Notes under the pieces: model-generated
What the model was told of the DNA's origin: nothing
The model's database searches: none
The model's input: the letters and a program-made list of their open reading frames with translations, nothing else
Assembly: GCA_003557485.1 (NCBI GenBank)
Contig: PWOI01000147.1
Coordinates: 1-23,107, forward strand
Source: Elusimicrobiota bacterium
GTDB lineage: Bacteria; CG03; SLGR01; PWQF01
Direction: 5' to 3'
DNA length: 23,107 nt
Made by a program: the position numbers and the translations under genes
Part shown: in pieces, positions 15,299 through 21,861 of the stretch
Layout: each line of letters starts with the position of its first letter
Numbering within the stretch: position 1 is the first letter of the stretch

Positions 15299-15337
15299 AC
15301 TCCCAAACTTTAAAAGAGCCGCGCGCAGGGTTAGAAT

Positions 15338-15372
15338 AAAAGATAATTATGATTTTTGTTAAGCATATTAAT
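15338..15372 (+). pseudogene. 5' scrap of a DUF86/hepT-type HEPN gene
   Basis: A 23-base stretch (15348-15370) is identical to the start region of the intact hepT-like gene (17902-17924). Homology extends a few bases each way (AAAGATAA upstream), with single-base insertions on both sides. The rest of the gene is absent. This piece lies in the 135-base gap before the GT2 gene; the remainder of that gap shows no recognisable feature. Confidence 0.6.
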
Positions 15373-15433
15373 GATTCAGATTACAGCACTTTAAAAAACC
15401 TGATAATAGCTTCTTGAATATTGGGAATATGAT

Positions 15434-16378
15434 ATGTTTTCGCAATCCCGCTTTTTTACTGTCTTTACACCTACCCGCGACCGGGCGGAACTTCTATCCG
15501 GGGCATACCGGTCTCTCCTGAACCAGAGCTTCAGGGACTTTGAGTGGATAATTGTGGACGACGGCTCTTCCGACGGAACCGGTGATATGGCTGATAAGTG
15601 GAAGAAAGAGGCCCCTTTCCCTGTTATTTATATCAGGCAGGAAAAGAGCGGCAAACACGTCGCGGCAAACAGGGGGGCCGCCGCCGCATCCGGGATTATC
15701 TTCGTTGACCTTGATTCCGATGACCGCCTCGCCCCCGAAGCCCTCTCGGTGATAAAGGAGACCTGGGAGAGTATCCCGGAAGCTGAGAGGGAGGGGTTCT
15801 GCGGGGTATGGGGGCTCTGCGAGGATACTTCCGGAAGGGTCATAGGAAAGAGGTTCCCGGAGGATATCTTTGACTCTGATTATATTGAGATGACGTCGCT
15901 TGCCGGTCTTAAGGGTGACAGGGCAAGCGCTGTCAGGACGGATATAAGGAGAGCCTTCCCGTTCCCGGAAGACGTGGGTGAGTTCTGCCCGGAGTCCCTT
16001 ATCTGGAACCGTATAGCCCTGTCTTATAAGACCCGTTTCATAAACAGGGTCCTTAAGTATGTGGAGTACAGGCCCCGGGGGCTCTCGGACTCAGGGGCGG
16101 CGAAGTTCCGTCTTTTCCCTGAAGGGTATATAATGCGTTTCGGGGAGCTTCTTGATATAAAGAGCAGAAGGCTCCCCTTTAAAGAAAGAGCCCGGGCGGC
16201 GGCCCATTACATCCGCTCGGCCCTGCACGGGAGGGTTCCGGTAAGGGAGCAGGTTAAGCGCGCTGGATCCGTGAGGTTCTGGTTTCTTATGTTTATTCCC
16301 GGCGCACTGCTTTACCTTAGGGACAAGGCGATCTCCGGTCACAGGGGGAAAGGGTTCCCCCGGAAAAGAGGAGTATGA
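15434..16378 (+). CDS. Glycosyltransferase family 2 protein (first GT2)
   Basis: A 314-residue inverting GT-A glycosyltransferase. It begins with FFTVFTPTRDRAELLSGAYR, then WIIVDDGSSDGT, SGKHVAANRGAA and the metal-binding DLDSDD (DxD type), followed by GVWGLCEDTSG. The C-terminal region is basic and includes a short hydrophobic segment (FWFLMFIPGALLYL) that may hold it at the membrane. It should add one sugar to a growing surface glycan. The last codons overlap the next gene as ATGA. High GC and codon use match the sulfate genes and not the modules just upstream. Donor and acceptor are unknown. Confidence 0.9.
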   Translation: MFSQSRFFTVFTPTRDRAELLSGAYRSLLNQSFRDFEWIIVDDGSSDGTGDMADKWKKEAPFPVIYIRQEKSGKHVAANRGAAAASGIIFVDLDSDDRLAPEALSVIKETWESIPEAEREGFCGVWGLCEDTSGRVIGKRFPEDIFDSDYIEMTSLAGLKGDRASAVRTDIRRAFPFPEDVGEFCPESLIWNRIALSYKTRFINRVLKYVEYRPRGLSDSGAAKFRLFPEGYIMRFGELLDIKSRRLPFKERARAAAHYIRSALHGRVPVREQVKRAGSVRFWFLMFIPGALLYLRDKAISGHRGKGFPRKRGV

Positions 16379-17472
16379 AGATACTTGTAATCAACAAACA
16401 CCAGGCCGACGCTATGGGCGGGAGCGAGATACAGTGCGATATAATAGCCCGGTCGCTGGGGAAAAGGGGTCACGATATACTCTACCTTGCGGTAAAGGGT
16501 AAGAGAGACTCTTACGGTACCCCGTACAGGGTCAGAACCTGGGATACTGACCCGGGGGAGCTTGAAACCGTCTGCGGGGAGTTCTCTCCGGACCTGGTCT
16601 ACTGGCGGTACAACAAGGTCAGGCTCAGGAGGAGTATCAGGGTCTTCAAGAGGCTGGGTATCCCCGTTGTTCTGGGGATATCCCATATAAGGGATGTCCG
16701 CAGGATGTATATGGAGAAGATCAAGCTGAACTCACTGAGGAACGCCGTAAAGGTTCCGGCCGTATTCTACAGGTTCCTGGTAAACTTCTATAACCACGGG
16801 GCGTACAGGGATCTGGCCGGAGCCGTATGCCTGAACCCGGAGTATATGGATATGATACCCTGCGAAAGAAAGATATTCATACCCGATATAATGGAAGAAG
16901 AGGCGGTGGAGTTCAACTGGGAGAGGGATTTCTGTCTCTGGGTGGCAAATATAAAACCCAGGAAGAACCCGGAGAAGTACATAGAACTGGCCCGCGCCCT
17001 GGAGAAGAGCGGGGTTGATTTCCTTATGGCGGGGGGGATACAGTCCGCAAGCTGCGAATGGATAAGGAAAAGTTCCGGGCATCCCGGGAACTTTCATTAC
17101 CTGGGGCCCCGGACCCTTAAAGAGGTGAACGGGATGCTGGAAAAATCCCTCTTCCTGGTCCACACCTGCGATCCAGAGGGTTTCGGGGATAACTTCATAC
17201 AGGCCTGGCTTAAGGGAAAACCTGCCGTGAGCCTCTACTTTGACCCCGCGGGGTACCTTGAAAAGGAGAAGATCGGGTTCTGCCCGGGAAATACGGAAGG
17301 CTTCGTTAAGGATACCGAACGGCTCATAGAAAACCCCGGACTGCGCCGCGAGATGGGGGAGAGGGCCGGGGAGTTCGCCCGCAGGGTCTTTGACCCGGAG
17401 ATGAACACGGGGAAACTTGAGGAGTTCCTCAATAAACTCTCAAACTTAAGAGGAGCGGAATCGCAGAGTTGA
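16375..17472 (+). CDS. Glycosyltransferase family 4 protein (second GT4)
   Basis: A 365-residue GT-B glycosyltransferase starting MKILVINKHQADAMGGSEIQ, with a strong ribosome site (GAGGAG) and a four-base overlap with the GT2 gene. The second domain begins at LWVANIKPRKNPEKYIELA. The donor-site region is HTCDPEGFGDNFIQAW, in which the second glutamate of the usual E-x7-E is glutamine, a common variant. KPAVSLYFDP follows. It probably acts right after or before its coupled GT2 partner in assembling the same glycan. Sugar specificity is unknown. No membrane segment is evident. Confidence 0.9.
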   Translation: MKILVINKHQADAMGGSEIQCDIIARSLGKRGHDILYLAVKGKRDSYGTPYRVRTWDTDPGELETVCGEFSPDLVYWRYNKVRLRRSIRVFKRLGIPVVLGISHIRDVRRMYMEKIKLNSLRNAVKVPAVFYRFLVNFYNHGAYRDLAGAVCLNPEYMDMIPCERKIFIPDIMEEEAVEFNWERDFCLWVANIKPRKNPEKYIELARALEKSGVDFLMAGGIQSASCEWIRKSSGHPGNFHYLGPRTLKEVNGMLEKSLFLVHTCDPEGFGDNFIQAWLKGKPAVSLYFDPAGYLEKEKIGFCPGNTEGFVKDTERLIENPGLRREMGERAGEFARRVFDPEMNTGKLEEFLNKLSNLRGAESQS

Positions 17473-17586
17473 AGCTGAAAAAACTGCCTGTTGTTACATT
17501 TTAGGGGGAAATATGATATTATTTACCGTGGCGGCGGAGGAAAACAGGGCCCGGGTCCGGGGTTTTTCCGCATTACGCGAGGATGA

Positions 17587-17895
17587 ATGATGGATGCAAA
17601 AACTAAGAGAGAAATAGAGAATATTAAAGAAAAAACAATCCCCGTTCTATCTAAGTATAAAATAAAGAATGCGGGCATATTCGGTTCAATTGTCAGGGGA
17701 AATTTTACCCCGGAGAGCGACGTTGATATTATCGTTGAAATTCCTGAAGGCAGCAGGATAAGTCTCTTTGATCTGGCGGGTATTGAAATGGAGCTTGAAG
17801 AAGCGCTGAAAAGAAAAGTAGATCTGCTGACATATAACTCTATACATCATTTATTGAAAGAGAGAATACTGCGCGAAGAGGTAAAAATAGCATGA
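17587..17895 (+). CDS. mntA: MntA-type antitoxin nucleotidyltransferase
   Basis: A 102-residue minimal nucleotidyltransferase; the second Met (17590) has a better distance to the GAGGA ribosome site at 17579-17583. The active-site pattern is AGIFGSIVRGNFTPESDVDI followed by KRKVDLLTY, giving the GSxxRG and SDxD residues of the MntA family. MntA transfers AMP from ATP to the tyrosine of its HepT partner and blocks the toxin's RNase activity. The stop overlaps the hepT start as ATGA. The pair stands alone between two glycosyltransferase genes and is more AT-rich than either, so it looks inserted. Confidence 0.9.
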   Translation: MMDAKTKREIENIKEKTIPVLSKYKIKNAGIFGSIVRGNFTPESDVDIIVEIPEGSRISLFDLAGIEMELEEALKRKVDLLTYNSIHHLLKERILREEVKIA

Positions 17896-18230
17896 AAGAT
17901 AATATGATTTTTGTTAAGCATATTATGGAAAGTATAAATTTCATAGAACAATTCACGGAAGGGTTTACTGAAAAAGAATTTTTAAAAGATTTTAAAACGC
18001 AGGCTGCGGTAATAGAAATGATTCAGATTATAGGCGAAGCGAGTAAAAATATATCAGAAGACTTCAGAAGTAAATATCCTGATATTCCCTGGAGACAGAT
18101 GGCAAGGACCCGGGATAAACTTATACACGGCTATTTTTCAGTAGATTTAAACCTTACGTGGGATGTAATTAGAAAAGATATTCCGGATCTGAAAGAAAAA
18201 ATCTCAAAAATCATTAACGAAAACAAATAA
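17892..18230 (+). CDS. hepT: HepT-type HEPN toxin (DUF86)
   Basis: A 112-residue all-helical HEPN protein of the DUF86 family. The diagnostic motif RDKLIHGYF near the C-terminus supplies R-x4-H-x-Y, in which R and H form the RNase site and the tyrosine is the AMPylation target of MntA. WRQMARTRD just before it and VIEMIQIIGEASKNI in the middle are also typical. It overlaps mntA by four bases. The start of a related gene persists as a scrap at 15338-15372, so this toxin type has been gained more than once, or shuffled, within the locus. It appears intact. Confidence 0.9.
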   Translation: MKDNMIFVKHIMESINFIEQFTEGFTEKEFLKDFKTQAAVIEMIQIIGEASKNISEDFRSKYPDIPWRQMARTRDKLIHGYFSVDLNLTWDVIRKDIPDLKEKISKIINENK

Positions 18231-18324
18231 GTTAACGCAAAAAGGATATTTTACCGCTGTTTTAAACCTCTCAGGATATGTATCTGAAATCGTATGACGG
18301 AACCGTAATTAAAAGGGCGCTGTA

Positions 18325-19239
18325 ATGGAGATAAGCGCGGTCATACCCACCAGGAACAGGATGAAGGACCTCTCGGAGTGTCTGAATTCCATACTCTCCC
18401 AGAGCCTTCTTCCCGGTGAGGTTATCATAGTCGACGACGGGAGCCTTGATGATGAATTTCTGGAAGAGTACCGGGAAAAACTGGGTTCCGCCGGGGTAGG
18501 GTTTTTATACTTAAAGAAAAGGTCTCCCGGCCTGGCCGCCTCCAGAAACCTCGCCGCCGGGAAAGCCTCCGGGGAGTTTATTTTAATACTTGACGACGAC
18601 GTAGTGCTAGGCAAGGGGTTTATCAGGGCCCTGTATGAGATATGCCTGGAAAACAAAGAGGAAAAGGAGTTCGGGGGAGCCGGGGGTGTGGTCTCCAATT
18701 ACAGGAGGAGGCATCCCCTTGAAAGGTTCTACCGGAGGCTTTTCCGTATAACCTCTTATCACAGCTGGGATATAACCTCGGCGGGGTTTCAGGTCTGGGA
18801 CGATTCCCTGAAGGAAAGGGAGACGGCTTACTACCTTCACGGCGGGCTCAGTATGTACAGGAGAGATCTTCTCCTTGAGAGCCCGTTCAGGAACCTGAGC
18901 CCCGGCAGGACTTCCGGGGGTGACCCAGATTTCTTTATGAGGGCGAAGAATAAGGGGTATCGTTTCATTATAGAGCCCGGGGCAAAGGCCGTGCACAAGT
19001 TATCGCCCCTCTCCCGCGACAGGCAGTACGCAAGGGGGGTTAAGGAAGGACATAACCAGTATATAATATTCCGTGACAACGCCGACCGCACTTTTGAGAA
19101 CTGGGCTCTCTTTATCTGGTCCAATACAGGGTGGGTGCTGCGTCAGATCCCGGCCGGAAGGCCCGTAAGGGCCGCCGGAATGGTTACGGGTCTTGTAAAG
19201 GCCGCCTTTCTTGAGGGAAAGAAACTCATCCGGAACTGA
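18325..19239 (+). CDS. Glycosyltransferase family 2 protein (second GT2)
   Basis: A 304-residue GT-A glycosyltransferase. It has ISAVIPTRNRMKDLSECLNS, EVIIVDDGSLDDE, GLAASRNLAAGKASGEFIL, the metal site LDDDVV, GGLSMYRRDLL and GGDPDFFMRAKNKGY, where the acidic residue of the acceptor site is expected. It resembles GT2 enzymes that extend polysaccharides. It follows the MntA/HepT pair by 94 bases that show no clear feature. Its last bases form the start of a 30-bp sequence repeated 2 kb downstream. Donor and acceptor are unknown. Confidence 0.9.
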   Translation: MEISAVIPTRNRMKDLSECLNSILSQSLLPGEVIIVDDGSLDDEFLEEYREKLGSAGVGFLYLKKRSPGLAASRNLAAGKASGEFILILDDDVVLGKGFIRALYEICLENKEEKEFGGAGGVVSNYRRRHPLERFYRRLFRITSYHSWDITSAGFQVWDDSLKERETAYYLHGGLSMYRRDLLLESPFRNLSPGRTSGGDPDFFMRAKNKGYRFIIEPGAKAVHKLSPLSRDRQYARGVKEGHNQYIIFRDNADRTFENWALFIWSNTGWVLRQIPAGRPVRAAGMVTGLVKAAFLEGKKLIRN

Positions 19240-19258
19240 GATAATTCTTGACAACCCC
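19229..19258 (+). repeat. 30-bp direct repeat, left copy (end of GT2 gene and -35 box)
   Basis: Bases 19229-19258 and 21219-21248 match at 28 of 30 positions. The left copy spans the GT2 stop codon and a TTGACA at 19248-19253. The two copies bracket the ATPase copy 4 and AlbA_2-remnant module, as expected if the module was inserted with duplication of the host flank. Confidence 0.8.
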
Positions 19259-19589
19259 TCGCGGGGAACCACATAGTTTTCGGCCATTATTTTATCTACC
19301 CTTAAATAAATAAATTTTTATTTCACTTAAATCTCTCGGCTCCCATAGATAAATTAGGGAGAACTGGTTTTTAAATATTGTAGAGACTTCTAACAGTCTA
19401 TAAAAGGCACGATTTTAAAATAAAGGAGTAGCATTGAAAAAGGGTAGGGTTTTTGCTATACAAAAGATAAAAAAATAAGGAAGCATTTTAATTTTTAATG
19501 CTTTATGCGTGTAAAAAGACTGCTTAGAAATGTGAAAAAAGACTACTATACAGCGTGTAAAACGAATACTTTATAACAAAAGAGCATTT
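19240..19589 (+). other. 350-bp gap before ATPase copy 4: hairpin, tiny ORF, repeats
   Basis: After the left 30-bp repeat there is an AT-rich stretch without a gene of useful length. A TTG with a good ribosome site (AAAGGAG at 19422-19428) opens a 14-codon frame (19434-19478) that I cannot identify; it may be the start of a lost gene. A hairpin with arms AAGCATT and AATGCTT lies at 19481-19503. The 23-bp repeat array follows at 19509-19577. TTGACA at 19248-19253 with CATAGT 18 bases downstream could still act as a promoter. Confidence 0.5.
19509..19577 (+). repeat. Three imperfect 23-bp direct repeats before ATPase copy 4
   Basis: Units begin at 19509, 19532 and 19555 and share GTG(T/A)AAAA, then GA.T.CT.TA. 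The array ends 12 bases before the ATG at 19590. A TATAAC at 19572-19577 could be a -10 box, without a convincing -35. The period is 23 bp rather than 32, and the sequence differs from the arrays at copies 1 and 3, but the position just before the start codon is the same. Confidence 0.6.
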
Positions 19590-20864
19590 ATGAAAAAATA
19601 CATTTATAGAATATTGGATGACGAATTGAAAGAATTATTCCTCCAACTGCCTGCAATTTCAATTGAGGGAGCAAAGGGAGTAGGTAAAACTGAAACAGCA
19701 AAGCGTCAGGCAGAAACTATATACGAACTGGATGATGCCTCTGTTTATGAATTATATAAGGCGGACCCGAAAAGAATTATAGAAGGGAATAAACCTATAT
19801 TAATAGATGAATGGCAGAAAGTACCGCAAACGTGGGATATAATACGCAGAGCAGTTGATACAGATTCTTCGCCCCGGCAATTTATCCTTGCAGGGTCTGC
19901 AACTCCTTCCCGGGAACCTACCCATTCGGGTGCCGGGCGAATCATCACTCTTCGAATGCGTCCTTTCTCATTGGCAGAACGGGGGATTGAAACCCCTTCA
20001 GTAAGTTTAAAAGATTTTATTATGGGAAAAGTATCTGATTGTACTGGAGAAACCGATATAACCATAAAAGATTATACAAAAGAGATTTTAAAATCAGGAT
20101 TTCCGGGTATACGACTATATGAAGGACGCGCTTTAAGGGAGCATCTAAATAGTTATATTGCTCGAATTGTTGATAAAGATTTTAAACAGATGGGGAGAAA
20201 TATTCGAAAGCCGCATTCGCTCAAACGTTGGATGACAGCCTATGCGGCAGCCACTGCTACTACAGCGACTTATGAAACAATACGGGACGCTGCTACAGCT
20301 GGTCAGGCGGATAAACCATCTAAAGATACTACCCGGCCATATCGAGAAATACTAGAAAAACTTTGGATTGTAGAGCAACAGCCCGCCTGGTTGCCAACCC
20401 GAAATCAATTTTCCAGATTGTCAAAACCACCAAAACATCATCTTGTCGATCCTGCGTTGGCGGCACGTTTATTGGGCGTTGGATTTAATGCTCTTCTCAA
20501 TGGTGAAGTGCCTGATCCTGTAATTCCACGGAACGGGACATTGCTGGGGCATTTATTTGAATCACTAGTGACCTTGAGCATACGGACTTACGCGCAGCCT
20601 GCCGAGGCAGAAGTAAAACATTTACGTACCGCTGAAGGCCGTCACGAAGTTGATATAATTTTGGAACGAGACGACCATAAAATTATAGCTATTGAGGTTA
20701 AACTCGGGCGAACAGTTGAAGATGATGATGTCAAACATTTGCTCTGGCTAAAAGAAAAAATGGGTGATGACTTGATAGACGCGCTTATTATTCATACAGG
20801 TCCCCGAGCTTATCGTCGAAAAGATGGTATAGCAGTCGTGCCGGCTGTTCTTCTAGGACCCTGA
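19590..20864 (+). CDS. AAA_14/DUF4143 ATPase (copy 4)
   Basis: A 424-residue protein of the AAA_14-DUF4143 family, of a different branch from copies 1-3. Motifs: Walker A GAKGVGKT (27-34), Walker B PILIDEWQKVP, sensor-like FILAGSATPS, RMRPFSLAERG, KSGFPGIRL, the DUF4143 part HHLVDPALAARLLGV, and a C-terminal HEVDIILERDDHKIIAIEVK with D and ExK of a nuclease-like fold. It follows a 23-bp repeat array, lacks a clear ribosome site, and is followed by the 3' end of an AlbA_2-type gene. Codon use and GC differ from the flanking GT2 and MarR genes. The cellular role of the family is unknown. Confidence 0.9.
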   Translation: MKKYIYRILDDELKELFLQLPAISIEGAKGVGKTETAKRQAETIYELDDASVYELYKADPKRIIEGNKPILIDEWQKVPQTWDIIRRAVDTDSSPRQFILAGSATPSREPTHSGAGRIITLRMRPFSLAERGIETPSVSLKDFIMGKVSDCTGETDITIKDYTKEILKSGFPGIRLYEGRALREHLNSYIARIVDKDFKQMGRNIRKPHSLKRWMTAYAAATATTATYETIRDAATAGQADKPSKDTTRPYREILEKLWIVEQQPAWLPTRNQFSRLSKPPKHHLVDPALAARLLGVGFNALLNGEVPDPVIPRNGTLLGHLFESLVTLSIRTYAQPAEAEVKHLRTAEGRHEVDIILERDDHKIIAIEVKLGRTVEDDDVKHLLWLKEKMGDDLIDALIIHTGPRAYRRKDGIAVVPAVLLGP

Positions 20865-20887
20865 AAAAATAAACGCATATAAAAAAA

Positions 20888-21229
20888 TGTTATCAACACC
20901 GTCCAGTTAGGGGAACCCTTCTGAATGCTCTCATTTTTCGTGATTATTACTACGAGAGAACAGGGGTGTTTATTGAAATATTTAACGACAAACTTACTGT
21001 AAGCAATAAGGGGAAACTGTTTTTTGACAAGAAATATCTTGGAACGATAAGCCTCCCGAAAAAGCCCCTTCTTTTTGATGTGTTTTACAGGTTAGACCTG
21101 ACGGAAAAAGTAGGGTCGGAAATAAGCAGAATAAAGTCCCAATGCTGCAGTTCCGGTGTCAGGACGGAGTTTGATGCGGGGGATACTGGAAAATGCCGAA
21201 TGTGTCATAAGCCGATCCTCCGGAACTGA
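20888..21229 (+). pseudogene. 3' remnant of an AlbA_2/RecG-like gene fused to a duplicated host gene end
   Basis: The frame is open from just after the ATPase. It reads PVRGTLLNALIFRDYYYERT, then VFIEIFNDKLTVSNKG, PLLFDVFYRLDLTEKVGSEI and TEFDAGDT, which is the HATPase_c_4-like C-terminal half of COG2865-type proteins. The AlbA_2 N-terminal half is missing. After EFDAGDT the match ends; the frame continues through unrelated codons into a copy of the GT2 gene's last bases (ILRN and stop), so the junction lies near 21185-21218. A GTG at 20966 is the first possible start but falls inside the homology. Confidence 0.8.
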
Positions 21230-21248
21230 GAGAATCCTTGACAACCCC
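21219..21248 (+). repeat. 30-bp direct repeat, right copy
   Basis: This is the right partner of 19229-19258 (28 of 30 bases identical). It contains the TTGACA of the MarR gene promoter, so this copy is likely in its native setting on the right side. Confidence 0.8.
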
Positions 21249-21266
21249 CCTTGTATCTTATAAGAT
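21238..21266 (+). promoter_or_regulatory. Predicted promoter of the MarR-type gene, near-leaderless
   Basis: TTGACA (21238-21243) and TAAGAT (21261-21266) have a 17-base spacer. The ATG at 21276 is nine bases after the -10, so the message would have almost no leader. No ribosome site is seen. Confidence 0.6.
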
Positions 21267-21275
21267 GTTCACTAA

Positions 21276-21821
21276 ATGAACAATTCCGGGATATCAGCAA
21301 AAGAATACAGGGTAATAGAGGCCATATCGGGTAACCCCGATATTTCCCAGAGGGACATATCAAGCACCGCGGGGCTCTCCCTGGGTCTTACCAATATACT
21401 TGTAAACCGTCTGGCAAAGAAAGGGTACCTGAAGGCAAAGAAACTCAGTCCCCGCAAGATAAGCTATATCATAACCCCCAAAGGATTGAAGGAGAAGACA
21501 GGAAAGTCCTACGCTTTTATGAAAAGGAGCCTCAGGGCTCTTGGAAGTCTTAGGAAAATAATAGAAGAGCACGCCCTGGCAAGATACGAAGAGGGGGTAA
21601 GAAACTTTGTGATACTGGGTAGCGGGGAGCTCTCAGATATAACCGAGCTATCCATCAGGGCCCTTAACCTTGAAGGGGGAAATATAATAAGGAAGGAAAC
21701 CCGTAACGGGATAAGGGACGCGGCGGTATTTAACACGACTCCGGAAAGCTTTAATAAAGAAAAAACGCTTGATATATGGAGCCTGGCGGGGGAGATATAC
21801 GGAAGCGATTATGAATTATAA
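21276..21821 (+). CDS. MarR-family EPS-associated transcriptional regulator with C-terminal extension
   Basis: A 181-residue regulator. Residues 1-75 form a winged helix-turn-helix (YRVIEAISGNPDISQRDIS, LGLTNILVNRLAKKGYLKAK, YIITPKGLKEKT), like the MarR-type regulators found in exopolysaccharide loci. A helix (about 80-105) leads to a second half, NFVILGSGELSDITELSIRA, that looks like the start of a Rossmann-like nucleotide-binding fold and is not part of a minimal MarR protein. It may sense a metabolite or nucleotide sugar. The gene has the GC and codon use of the glycosyltransferases and probably controls the glycan genes. Its predicted promoter gives a near-leaderless message. Confidence 0.75.
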   Translation: MNNSGISAKEYRVIEAISGNPDISQRDISSTAGLSLGLTNILVNRLAKKGYLKAKKLSPRKISYIITPKGLKEKTGKSYAFMKRSLRALGSLRKIIEEHALARYEEGVRNFVILGSGELSDITELSIRALNLEGGNIIRKETRNGIRDAAVFNTTPESFNKEKTLDIWSLAGEIYGSDYEL

Positions 21822-21861
21822 ATTATTTCAGCAAAAACCGCGTAAATAAAACTAAAAACTT

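Noticed and set aside
17489-17525. Promoter-like TTGTTA and TATGAT elements before the MntA/HepT pair
   Set aside because: Spacing is 15 bases and the hexamers are imperfect; not convincing.
17546-17568. Possible terminator (CCCG/CGGG arms followed by a T run) after the second GT4 gene
   Set aside because: The stem would be only four base pairs; too weak to call.
19434-19478. A 14-codon frame with a good ribosome site in the gap before ATPase copy 4
   Set aside because: TTG start, no recognisable homology and too short to judge; mentioned only in the gap entry.
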